Shown piece after piece: positions 33,006-44,140 of a stretch of DNA of 64,000 nucleotides (its first letter is position 1; the number at the start of each line of letters is the position of its first letter). Source of the stretch: Tubulanus polymorphus (Eukaryota; Nemertea; Palaeonemertea; Tubulaniformes; Tubulanidae); assembly GCF_964204645.1 (NCBI RefSeq), contig NC_134027.1, positions 24,044,485 through 24,108,484 on the forward strand, given 5' to 3'. The translations under genes were made by a program, and so were the position numbers. The notes under the pieces were generated by a model, which saw only the letters and a program-made list of their open reading frames with translations, ran no database searches and had not been told where the DNA came from.

Positions 33006-36000
33006 TTAAATCAAAGTGGCTTTCTGTTGCACGTATTTGAGTAGATGGTCGTATCCCCATTCGTCGTACCAGCGGCAGCTTCCGGTCTTATACTCGTCGC
33101 AGCTAACCTTGGGCGTTCCTTGTTCGCGTACCGGAACGTCGGGATCGGGAGGACGTCGGCCCAACGAATAGAAGCTCTTGTAATAATACCTGAAGAAAAT
33201 TTTGAAAGATTAAATCGAATTTCGAAAGGGTCGTTTTCGTATATTCGCTTTCGTGAGCATTGATGTGTCCAGAATTCATCGAAATCGGCTAAAAAATAAT
33301 GATTTAAAAAAAAATGTCTCGAAATTCTTTCATCTTCATATCTGCGAAAAATTATCTCTAGCATCAGATTTTCATTCCATTTGTGACTAAAACATCTATA
33401 ATAACTTTCATGAATTTGTCACTTTTAACTTTGCCTGACCAACATTTATCATCGCGTGCCAACAATACTGTTCTCACTAAGTCGCCATCACACGAGCGTT
33501 ACGCGCTCTCTAATTAGACACGGGCAGAATTTGACTCAAGCCTGATCCGTGCTGATTTGGAACAAGATGCCGGCCGAGCTCAAGTAATTGTCAGCCGGTA
33601 TGGAAGTGCGCACTTCTATGCAGCCGGTTAGCTAGCATCCATAATCATCGACCTTCGAGAGGTGATTTACAAACTGTATTCAGTATCGACCCATCGTCCT
33701 TTAGAGAGAGTCCGGCACGATTTAACTAACCATGGACTTAAAACTAGATACAGCTGTTTTATTGAGTCTATAAAATTGAATAACACTCCACACTACGGAC
33801 AATCATCCCAACAATTGCTCGTAGCTCCAACTGAGACCACAGTCCCGAGTTGAATTAAACTATTGACCAGGTGCCCTGTGGATTAAAACTTTCAGCTGTC
33901 GATTCCATTTAAATCCAGTTCTTCAGTAGAATTAAACTGGACAGGTGCCGAGTACAACTTAATTTTACACTCAGTGACAGTTACAATATTCACGAACTAA
34001 CACACAGAGGAAATAACAATAGAATTTCTGCAACTCTAAATAGATGGGATACCAAGGCGATTACAAGCGGTTTGAAATGAAAGGGAACAGGGAAAAACAA
34101 AACAAAAATTTCATTATAACATGTCGGGACTGCAGCTGAAACTGATAAAAAGAGTGGAAATCATTTGAATTCAATCAATAAAGAATTGAAGAAAAATAAC
34201 TTTTTGCAAATTATTTGATCTAAAAATAGGACGAAAATATCAAGAGACAAGTTTTTTCGATGAAAACGGAACGGAGGACTATTTGAGAAAATATCTATAC
34301 GATTTTTGATGAAATTCAAACGGTGGAATCGAGCTCCGAGCAATTGAATAAACGCCCCTTACCATCGCTGTAAGATGTATTTCTTTCCGTTCGTTACTGA
34401 CGCCGAGAAGTGTTCCGATTCCTCCTCGCACCGACCGTCGGCGTTCATATTCGTCCACATTAGCATACGACCTTTCTTCGGACGAACCCAGATTCCGAGT
34501 TCTACAGAGAAAGAAATTAAGAATCAAAAACCAGAGACGGATTGAGCCCCTCCCCCCCCCTCCAACGACTCCAGTCCATCACATTGCATGGTAGTTCAGT
34601 TTTAGAATCATTGTTGATGCTAATAAAATAAAATAATCAACTCTTATCAAGTTTTCGTGCAGGAGGGCCCCAAACCCCATTGATAGGCTTCGCGCCTTCA
34701 GTGTACACTAATATGCAATAACCCCCCCGCACTCCTATTTCTAAATTCCTGGATCCGCTTATGATTTCTTCCAAGTCGGTTCTTGGCAGCGGCATTTCAT
34801 TTGCTTACTAGGAAACTTAGTTTCTCCGCCCTCGGCGACATCGTCTAGGTAAACGAGAACAGTGGCGTAACGATCTCTCTTCTCGTCCGAATTCAAATTA
34901 CAATCAGTGTGGTTTTTGTAGCCTGCGAAAAAACGGAATGTTTAAATAGAAAAAAAACATCAACTAGAAATCGACGACACAATTTCATAAATCGAGGTCA
35001 ACTTTATTTGACGCATGAAATAGACGCAGTTTGATGAAGAGGTCAGGTTGTTGACACTGATGAAAATCTGGCACTCTGGTGTAAAATATCAGGATTTTTC
35101 AAATTTTTTCAGCATAATTTTGCCATATTTTTTCACATTTTTTCCACGTCGAGGTTCGTACGATCATAAGTAACTTATCCCATTACATTTAACGCATTTT
35201 GTGCATAAATTCTAATCCCCGCGGTGTATACCATAAAGAGGAAATCAAAATACACTGTATGTTGGTAGACATTCTTAAATTTTTCACATATTATCGTGAC
35301 TTTTTCATATTTTCAAATTTGTCTATTTTGTTTATGGAGGCGTCACCCATCATCCAGAATTGTTCGCATTTCTAAAATCAACCCACCGCCGCATTTTATT
35401 CTGATTAATACCTATTCCTTTTGAGTATGATGTAATCTGGAATTTGCCTCCGTTCGCCGGTCGAAGGCCCGTCGTCCGTTCCACTCGGTTCTCGAATATC
35501 TTCGTGAAGCGACTTTCTCCCGGGTAAAACGCCGTGCTGTAACTCCAGTTGGCGTGAATCCACGATTTGAATTGAGTGGACATCGTTTTGTTCAAACAAG
35601 TCGTACCTTCAAGAGAAGTGGACAGTTTTGTATAAAATGTAATTACATTTTTGCAGATAACGAAGAACTTTTCAGGTATCCATCCCATGGACCTCATGAT
35701 CTCTAATGGATGATTGCAAATTCAAAGCATTCTATTTATTTGAAGCTAGTTAAAAGTTCAAGTTGGTTCTATAACCGATCTTCGCAAATTGTGACCTCTA
35801 ACGGTTCTATAACCAATCTAAGAAATTAAGACCAGTCTAAGCTCATTTTGGTTCTATAACCAATCTGAAAAGTTAAGACCAGTCTAAGCTCTTTTTGGTT
35901 CTATGGCCATCTCTAACAACTTAAGACCAGTCTAAACTCAGGTTTCTATAGAAAATTAATTTAAGATCAGTCTAAAATCATTTTGGTTCTATAGCCACCA

Positions 36001-38822
36001 TCACAAATTAAGACCAGTCTAAGCTCATTTCGCCAATCTAACAACTTTCTAGACTACGGTGCGAAATACGATTTACCTTCGCTGAAATCTCGAGGTGAAA
36101 TTTTCACATTGTTGATTCCGGCGTCGCGGAGGTGCGCGCGCAACGTCTTCACGGAATCGAAGCAGACGATAGGCTCGATTTTACTCGATTCGGTCACGTA
36201 TTTATCGTGTACCTGCCGCAACCCGTCGCATTCTCTTTCCGATAAGAAATCGTCGAATAGATAAACTCTAAAAATATGAGTTACATAGTTTTAAATCACC
36301 CGAAGAACACAAGAAAGTTATTGAAACGGTTTTTTTTTCGCGAAAATCAAAGTAGAAGTATGATAGGGTGCAAGCTGTTCCGCGATCAAATATTTTGACT
36401 ACTAAATATTTTCACATCACTTTTTCTAATCACTTGAAGCGCGGATCGACCGCCATAAATATTATCAAAAGAAAAACATTCTTCGTCATTTGTTGTCGTA
36501 ATTTTCAAATGCGCATGTTAAAAAGATGTGTGGTCATGGGTCATGGTGTCACTTTCATTCTTCCCTTGCTCCTGTCTACTTCAAATGAACATTAAGGCTA
36601 AAAAAAGATTCCTTGTTTCTCATTTCCGCTGAGCATAAAGGTTGACCCGACCGGCAGCCTATCTACCCTATACATTACTATTTCTAAAATCATGATCAGG
36701 CTTACCATAATAGACCAGACAGCTATAGAAATAAACTGATTACAAATTTTATTGCAGTTTACAAAATGACCCGGCCGATTAGGAGAAACATGGTATTTTG
36801 GTTTAGCCAAATAGAAAAATTTGTTTCCCTTCGCCCCTCCAATTTTTCATCGGGAAAATCCATACTCACAGTAATTGAGAGGCCGGGACAATAACATCGA
36901 AATGGGGGTCTCGAGTGAAATAAGTAAATACTTACTGGACGGTACTATTGTTTTCGTTGATATGTAGTAAGTTCATGGGTGGAATCCTGCGCCCGCCGTC
37001 GAAGATCTTTTTCGGTGTGATCGAATTCTGAATGGTGACTTTGTGAGCTTTAACCTGTTTCATCAACTCGTCGTCTTTAGCAGACGATGCCGTTGTTGTT
37101 GGCGGCGGCTTCGGTTGTCGTTTCTGATTTTTTACATTTTTTCCTGCCGTCGATTTTTCGTTTATCTTTTTCCCCGGTTTCTGTTCGGGTGACTTTTTCG
37201 CTTTTGTCGGTTTCGGTTTGACCGATTGTTCGTCGACACTTTCCGTTTTTCTCCGGGCGGATTTTTCCTGTTTTTTATCTGTACTTTTACCTTTTCGTTC
37301 TTCGTCCACTGTCTCATCTTCGGTTTTGGGCGGTTTTTCAACTGTTTTCATTTTCTGCTCGTCTCTATTTTCATCACCCGTTCTTTTAATTTCTTTAACC
37401 GTTTCTATTTTCTCTCGCTGTCCGTTTTGACTCGGTGGACGAAGTTCTTCTCGTCCCGAAGTCTTCGCATTTTGAAGTAGTTTATCCTGCGCGGATATCG
37501 CGTCAGATCCTCCCGTACTCACGCTATTTAAACTGTCGTCTGCTGTTCGCACGTCGGCCGTTTTCTCCGACGCCACATTTTCGGCGACCGTTTGAAAAAC
37601 GTCGCCCGACACCCCAGTCGCCGGTGCGGGTTTACAAAGTTTACTCTCTCGCACGTATTCCAAAAGCGAATCTGAATTTGAGTATATCGCCACACCGAAT
37701 GCAGTACCGACTACGAAGCCTAACAACAGACCCAGCGTTAGCAGAAGGCTTTCTCCACCAGTTCGCTCTCGTTTTTTGGCGTTTTCATGCTTATCTTTTT
37801 GCTGGGATTTTGATTGCATATCAACAAGATTCGCAGATCCCTCGGAATTAGTCTGAAATCGGCAATGATAAATGGTCTAATTAAAACAAAAACCGTTTTT
37901 TTAGTTTCATACTGGCCTGCACCTAAGGCTAAAAATTGATACCTTGTTTCTCCACTCTGCTGAACTTAAAAGTTGACCCGACCGGCCGCCTATCTACCCT
38001 GTACATTACTTTTTTAATTGAAAATCTTTATCAGGCTAACCATAACACCCGGCAGCTATAATGAACTGGTTACAAATTTTATTGGAGTTTACAAAAGTGA
38101 CCCGGCCGCTGCAGAGAAAGAAAGTATCCTTTTTAGGCTAATCCTTGATTTTTACAGTATAATCATCAGTAGTTCTAGATAAGTTTACCAATTATAATTA
38201 GTAACCGTATAAACCATTATGATCTTTCATGTATTTCAACTCAAAACTCGCTGTTAATCAATGAAAATGAGCAATTCAGACGCCGTTGGTCTCGAAAAAT
38301 GACACGATGAAAATCGAATCCACCCCTTTCGCACCCGACGAATATTTTTTTGAGGCTGTAACAAAAAAGTGCCCGCCCGCGTTCATAGACGCAATATAGC
38401 TGCTGACCTTTTTCATTTCAAATCAAAACTTTCACGATCCAAATTCCATGCACACAAGATTTTGATTCGGACGTTAGAAAACCTTTTTTTACGAAAAAGT
38501 AAATTATCTTTTATTTACTAATCATCATCAATTACAACAAATTAGCTTATAATAGAGACTCATCTTCCAGTCCGATTGGCTTTCGAACCGGCAAATTTAA
38601 TGGCGCTAAAATATATATAAGTCTGGCCAAATAACAAGATACCAATTTGTCTGAATAAAGTCAATAGCCTACTTCTATATAATAGAACTACTTAGGTAAA
38701 GTTCTATGATAAGCCGCCGTATTTTACATTAGGTTCGATCGTCGTAATTACCCAAACCTTTCGCAGGTTGCTGATAATTTATGACAACTTATGAACTTGA
38801 TGCCTACCTTTTTTCTTTGCAT
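33006..38822 (-). CDS. Membrane-anchored prolyl-4-hydroxylase-like 2OG-Fe(II) oxygenase
   Basis: Exons: 38822-38808, 37852-36936, 36267-36077, 35606-35412, 34922-34809, 34501-34363, 33189-33006 (1755 nt, 584 residues plus TAA). A transmembrane segment at about 39-61 (SLLLTLGLLLGFVVGTAFGV) is followed by a stalk of about 230 residues rich in Lys, Glu, Thr and Pro, then the catalytic domain. Fe(II) ligands fit the prolyl-4-hydroxylase pattern: H444-x-D446 (YKNHTDC), distal H508 (EHFSA), and K518 ten residues later for 2-oxoglutarate, the same H-to-K spacing as P4HA. GGETKFP also matches. The C-terminus carries a Cys-containing DEYKTGSCRWYDEWGY tail. It is likely a type II ER/Golgi protein acting on peptidyl proline; the substrate is unknown. 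The 15-nt first coding exon (MQRKK) is inferred from an ATG, a good donor and an open acceptor at 37852; without it the protein starts at 37819 (568 residues). Confidence 0.82.
35755..36055. repeat. Array of the 45 bp AGACCAGTCTAAGCTCATTT unit
   Basis: About six units built on AAGACCAGTCTAAGCTCATTT and GGTTCTATA(A/G)CCAATCTAA, in an intron of the P4H-like gene, in the same orientation as 23943-24170. Confidence 0.75.
36596..36808. mobile_element. Harbinger-like MITE, copy 1
   Basis: Starts GGCTAAAAAAAGATTCCTTG and ends with the inverse TATTTTGGTTTAGCC. The interior (GGTTGACCCGACCGGC... GACCCGGCCG) matches 37927-38138. Preceded by TAA; the right flank is AAA. Lies in a P4H-like gene intron. 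Confidence 0.7.
37927..38138. mobile_element. Harbinger-like MITE, copy 2
   Basis: Termini GGCTAAAAATTGATACC and GTATCCTTTTTAGGC are inverted, and TAA directly flanks both sides. A 3 bp TAA/TTA duplication is the habit of PIF/Harbinger elements. A third, degraded relative starts near 41456 (GGCTAAATAAAAAATGGTTC). Confidence 0.75.
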
Positions 38823-39991
38823 TTTAGCTAATCCTTCGATGGGCAGTGGCAACACCGGCTGTATAGAAACTACTGCACAGTACAGCGAGGTCTGAAACCA
38901 TGAGTCGGCGCTAGATTTGTACGGACATGAACGATCATGTGACTGATAAGGATGACCGACATGCGGCTTCACATTCGCTTTTCACATGCGTCACATGCGC
39001 CCCGAACACTGGCGTCGATTTTGAGGATATTTCGCATCGCGGAACCTATTTGACAAGCATAGATTAAATTTCATGAAGACAAGACTAATTTCTAACAAAT
39101 TTCGAACTATTTTCGACGCTGAATTGGATTCAAATTCAATTAAATTTATTGCCGGCCCACTAGCACATGTGGCACGCATGTTCGGCACATGCGGAAATGA
39201 TTTTCCGATAACAATATTTGGAAATTGTCAAATTTAGCTAGAAGGTATGTCTTTCAAGCGGAATTTTCACTTTTCTTGGCATTCATTTGCTCGACTGAAT
39301 CGATTTTGATGTTGCAAAATTTTGAAAATCTCTGTAAAATCCGATAAACTGAAATAATGTGCCTTTCATTCGCGATCAATACAAATCTAAATTAAGTATA
39401 TTAATTATTATTTATTTCAGTTACGCTATCGGCGATATTTTGATAATCCGTTTGAGATATCAAGATATTCCTATTCGCTCTTGGTTAGATAATAAGTAGG
39501 CCTAACGGGACTGTGGTTTAGTTAGTATTCCAGTACTCACAGTAAGTAGTAGTAACCACTGTTAACGGACTGTCCGTGCCGGACTACTACGGTTTAACCT
39601 CAGGTGACCTAGCTCGGTCATTTTGGATGCTGATAAAAGTCTTATTAGGACCAGAAAGCACTGATCTAGGCCACCTGATGTGCTGTCAAGTCAAGTTGAA
39701 ATAGACAGTCAGTTACCAAACTGCAGTTAAATTTAAACTGCAGTTAAATTAATAAGAATATTATACTGAAAAAATGAAAATTATACTATAATTTTCACTT
39801 TTTTTAAGACCCTCGTCCCACTGAGGGCATTATTAGCGGGGAATCTTAATAGTATCTTAGTAGGGTTTTTCTGAGATGAAAACTAAGCGGCGGAGTTCTT
39901 CTACAAGTTATTTTTTAATTTAGGAGCTGTAGTTATGAGAAATATCGTCTATTTCCAGGTCAGAAGTGGTTTTTAGTGAATCGACTTTACG
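38823..39991. other. Divergent intergenic region
   Basis: Lies between the proposed 5' exon of the P4H-like gene (-) and the C18orf21 homologue (+) and would hold both promoters. No further gene or clear repeat was recognised. Confidence 0.4.
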
Positions 39992-41298
39992 ATGACGACT
40001 GAAGATTCGGGACTGAGAGCTCGAAACGTGCATAAACTTCATCAACTGTCGCAGTATTACCAGAGCGAATGTCCGCCCCTAGGACGTTTCTATTCATCGT
40101 GTATTCTTACTAAAAGTGTGGTGGAAAATATCTCGACGGATAACACCAGGTACGGTTATTCCTGTGCGCAGGTATTCATCTGATTCTGCAGCCTGGAACT
40201 TTCCCCGTAGACAATCAACACTTCAGTGCAATGCCAAGATGATTTGCTCGTAAAATGACATTGTTCTGGAGTAAGTGATCACGTCAATTAAAAGTCAGAG
40301 TACATGTGAAGTGTAGATTATCAGTTTTCGAAAAAATATGGTGATAAAATGTCTCGTATTTGTAGTTCATGTTCGATCTAAAATGACTCGGTGAAGTCCT
40401 GAACACGTGAAGTGTGGATGATCACTTTTTGAAAATGTGCTGATAAAATGTCTAATGTCTGGTGTTTTTAGTGCATTTTCAATTAAATACGTCTCAGGTG
40501 AAGCACTGAACGCATGTGAAGTGTGGATGAGGAGTTTTTTGAAGTATTGACTATGATTGCATCACATTATTGCTAATCCGCACTCAGTTGGACCTACTGG
40601 ACCCATGGTCCCTTGTTAAATTTTACAATTTTGTTATTTTCAGACAGATACCCACGTCATGCTTGTATTGTCACAATCCGTTTTGGCCGAACGGGTGTCG
40701 GATGGTCCTGCGCGCGAAAATGCCGGCGAACGAACGCACGCGAAAACTGTCGAAACGCGCGAGCGTGCGTGGGACGAATGCGTTGAGCGGAAAACACCGG
40801 CACGTCGTCGAAAAGTTCGAACGCAGTTGTAGCCGCGTGAAGATTACCTGTAATCTGTGCGGTAAACATCAGCTGGTCGACGGTCGGTCGCGCGCCGATT
40901 TAGACGCCAAGAACGCGGCGGCCAGCGCGGCTCGCGCAGCCGAGCGCGAGGTGCCCGCCGAACCGCTAACGAAAGCCCAAAAGAAACGAAAGAAGAAAAA
41001 GGAGCGTTACGAATCTAAGAACTCGGCGGCGCAGATATCAGCAGCCGTATCGACCGCTAATCGACCGGAAACCGCAATTAGGACGGACGATAGAGTTCGG
41101 TCCGCGAAGTTCGGCGCTCGGAAACATCGCGATCGAGTCGTCGAAGCGGTGAATTCTCGACCAGCGTCCAGCGCGAGTTCATCAAAATCGGGCAATCGAA
41201 AAAAGGAGGGAAAACTGCAGAAATTGTTACTCGATTCGAAAAGACAATCAGGCAAACCGACCGGTTCGAGTTTGCAGGATTTCTTATCAAGTTTGTGA
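39992..41298 (+). CDS. C18orf21: C18orf21 (UPF0711) family protein
   Basis: Two coding exons, 39992-40149 and 40644-41298 (813 nt, 270 residues plus TGA). A helical N-terminus (HKLHQLSQYYQSECPPLGRFY) precedes a split zinc-ribbon: TSCLYCHNPF and ITCNLCGKHQLVDGRSR, spaced by a basic segment. Then comes a Lys/Arg/Ser-rich low-complexity region, ending in LQKLLLDSKRQ and a terminal LQDFLSSL, which matches the conserved C-terminal DFxxFLSSL of the human protein. From memory, the human protein has recently been described as an RNase MRP subunit (RMP24); that role is transferred only by homology. Exon 2 is much more GC-rich than its surroundings. AATAAA follows at 41312-41317. Confidence 0.82.
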
Positions 41299-41311
41299 AA
41301 ATAGGGGTCTG

Positions 41312-41317
41312 AATAAA
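41312..41317 (+). other. C18orf21 polyadenylation signal
   Basis: AATAAA 14 nt after the stop codon. Confidence 0.6.
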
Positions 41318-43845
41318 TATCACGCATTGTTTCTTAAAGGAATTCTTTTGAATATTTTTTGTTTATAGCTCTCGGGATCTATTTCCTCAACTCGGAGATG
41401 AGAATTGTACAGGATGTCTCTGAAAATGTGTTATCCGAAGCTTTAACTTTGATGAGGCTAAATAAAAAATGGTTCTCTGCAGCGGCCAGGTCGCTTATGT
41501 CTCCAACAAATTGTAATTGGTTCATTCATTTCTATAGCTGCACGGTCATCTCAAGTGGTCATGGTGTCCCTGGATCTCTAATTCAATTTTTTCATCATCC
41601 GGCAGAGGTGAATATAACATTTAAAAAGATTTTTGCTAATTTTCTCACAGAATTCGGAAAAATTTATATTTGACTTTTATTCAAATTTCGAAGGCGGTTC
41701 CCGTAAACTCGGCTACATTATTAAGAAAAAGCCCTAAGCTTGAATCTCATGAACGCGCCTCTAAGTCCGGCATCGGTGGAGAAACAGCCCGTCATCCGGG
41801 TTTGTAATCCGAGATTTAGTCAACACCAGAAAAACGGAAAAAGAAAGCCCTCCATCAACTCGACTCGTCCCTGATTATTGTAAATAAACGAACGCACGTG
41901 CTTTTCATGGAGCTTTTACCTTAAATACTGACATTCACCGGCCTGGAAAATAACATTACTTGAAGTAAATCGGACCATTCACGAACACATGGACTCGTAT
42001 CAGAGTTGTAGGTACGGTAGCCGCCCGTGACAACTTGAACTTGAACTTGAACTTTAAAGGGTAACTGACACTTTTTAAAAGATTTTCTACTTTTTACACT
42101 AAACGATATGTTATAGTATACAATAAGGCTAGGTGATTTCATAATTGGACAAATCTTTTCAATCTAGTCAGAATTGATGATTTTGATGTTCGCGCACCTG
42201 TTCAGTGTATACATTGCTTCTGCTGAACGCGTGGTACTGTGTCTATTAATAGAACTACGTCACTAAAGTAACGGCTCGGAAATGATGTCTATAGAAATGA
42301 ATAGGAAATAAGCTACAAGAGCAATTCAACTTAATTTTATACCTATTTGGCATTCGAATTGAGACAAAATGCCTCTTGATTTTGAAAGTCTACATATTAA
42401 TGATTATACTTAACTGTTGAATGGACCATATCCGTTCCAACTAAGCGCAAAAATAGGATTTGAATAGCAATCCATGGCATTTTCTAGTAGACAGCAGGGA
42501 ACACGGATGTTTAAATCATCGTTTTGTAATATCATTTAGTGATAGTAAGTAAGATCATGGTTAGATCTAAGAATATTTTGACTAATGAACTGATGATGAA
42601 ACTTAGACAGAATTAGCCGCAAGAATAATTTCAATTCTTTTCTTGAAATATACCTCGTATTGGTAGCGGCTTTGGTCACAAAATAAGAATATTTCCTCAT
42701 CCATCCTATTTTAAAACTTAGAAATAACATTTGTGAAAGATTTGTGATGTAATCTATCAAAACTCTTCTGCAGCGTGAAACTTTAATCGAAAAACATTAT
42801 TCTTTGAATATTTGTTGTAAAGCTGTAGAAATTTATGAAAGTTTTTGTAGAGTTTTGAAGTGTTAGTTTTAAAACTAGGCCTACTTAGTCTTAAATGACT
42901 TTGAAAAATAGTAAACGAATATGAATCTATTTATTCTTTAGCGAGATCGAAATCTGTGATTACATAAGACACTGTAGTATGCTTGTGGTGCTGAACTATA
43001 GGTGAACTATGGAGCAGCAGTAACAGTGCTGAGAGCTTAGCATAGTGTACTTTAAAATAGCTTCATAGCAGCGGATTGAAATCTGCATCTTCAATTTGAT
43101 CGATTTAGCCTATTCAAATTACTCATTGATTCTTTGAAATAGGTTTATGCAATAGACAATAGATCCTTTTAACTCCCTGGCCAGTTTCAAAGCTGTAAAA
43201 CAATCTGGCATTGAGATATAACAGAAAATACACGCAGTTTCCTCAAAATTCAACACATTTCTATAGACGCTATTTCTCAGCTCTGCCTGTAATGACGTTG
43301 CAGCGCGCACCTGCTGATTTAGCCGACGCTGAACAGTAAGCGATGTAAACAACGAAATGAGGTCAAAAATCTTGTTACAAAATCACAAATTGCGCGTTAA
43401 CTAAACATTTTGGAACAGAACGGTTGAAGATGAGTGTATAGATCAATAGAATACATCATATTTTGAAATTAAAAAAAAAGTGTCAGTTACCCTTTAATTT
43501 TATTGCTCCAAATACAAGTTACATAGGAAATGACATGCAATAAAATATTAACATCAAAACACAGGGAAAACAGTACAAGAGTGGACATTCAGGTGACAGA
43601 ATGCAACATCCAGTCAGTTGCCGTTGTTGGATTCAGGCGATTTCGTCGGCCGACTAAATCGCCGAAGGCGATCGCCCGGACACACAGGCCACTGGGCGAT
43701 TTTAATGGCGATTTCGTCGACAAAATCGTCCAGTGTGTCCAGGCCTTACTTTTCATGAAGTCATTTAGTTTAATTAAGCATACCAGTACATCTCAGAACC
43801 CTAGGACTAAAATGCGTGCATCCCTTTCTGGAATATGAATAATAA

Positions 43846-43881
43846 CAAAAATTCATAAAGACTAGTCTTTATGAATTTTTG
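43846..43881. repeat. 36 bp perfect palindrome
   Basis: CAAAAATTCATAAAGACT is followed directly by its reverse complement, with ATAAT-type flanks on both sides. This may be the joined termini of a deleted element; no function assigned. Confidence 0.8.
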
Positions 43882-44036
43882 ATAATAATCATAATAATTT
43901 ATTTTTCATTTAACTTAAAGTACAAGATATAATAACGACAATAGTGAAGAGAAATAACAGTTAAATGAAGGAAGCAGTCAAAGCCTAGAAGCTGTACACG
44001 TCACTGCACTTGAAAAAATTATAATGATTATAGAAG

Positions 44037-44088
44037 TAATAATAATAATAATAATAATATTAATATTAATAATAATAATTATAATATG
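44037..44088. repeat. AAT microsatellite
   Basis: A run of AAT/AATATT units, just upstream of HEMK1. Confidence 0.85.
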
Positions 44089-44140
44089 AAGAAATATATT
44101 TGTCTTAATCTTAGGGCTCTCACACGTCACAACGGATGAA

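Larger units (their letters stand above)
41318..44140. other. Intergenic region C18orf21 to HEMK1
   Basis: No gene seen. Contains a degraded Harbinger-like relative from about 41456, a self-similar GGCGATTT-rich element at about 43630-43745 (inverted blocks CGATTTCGTCG and TGTGTCC), the palindrome at 43846 and an ATT microsatellite at 44037. Confidence 0.45.
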
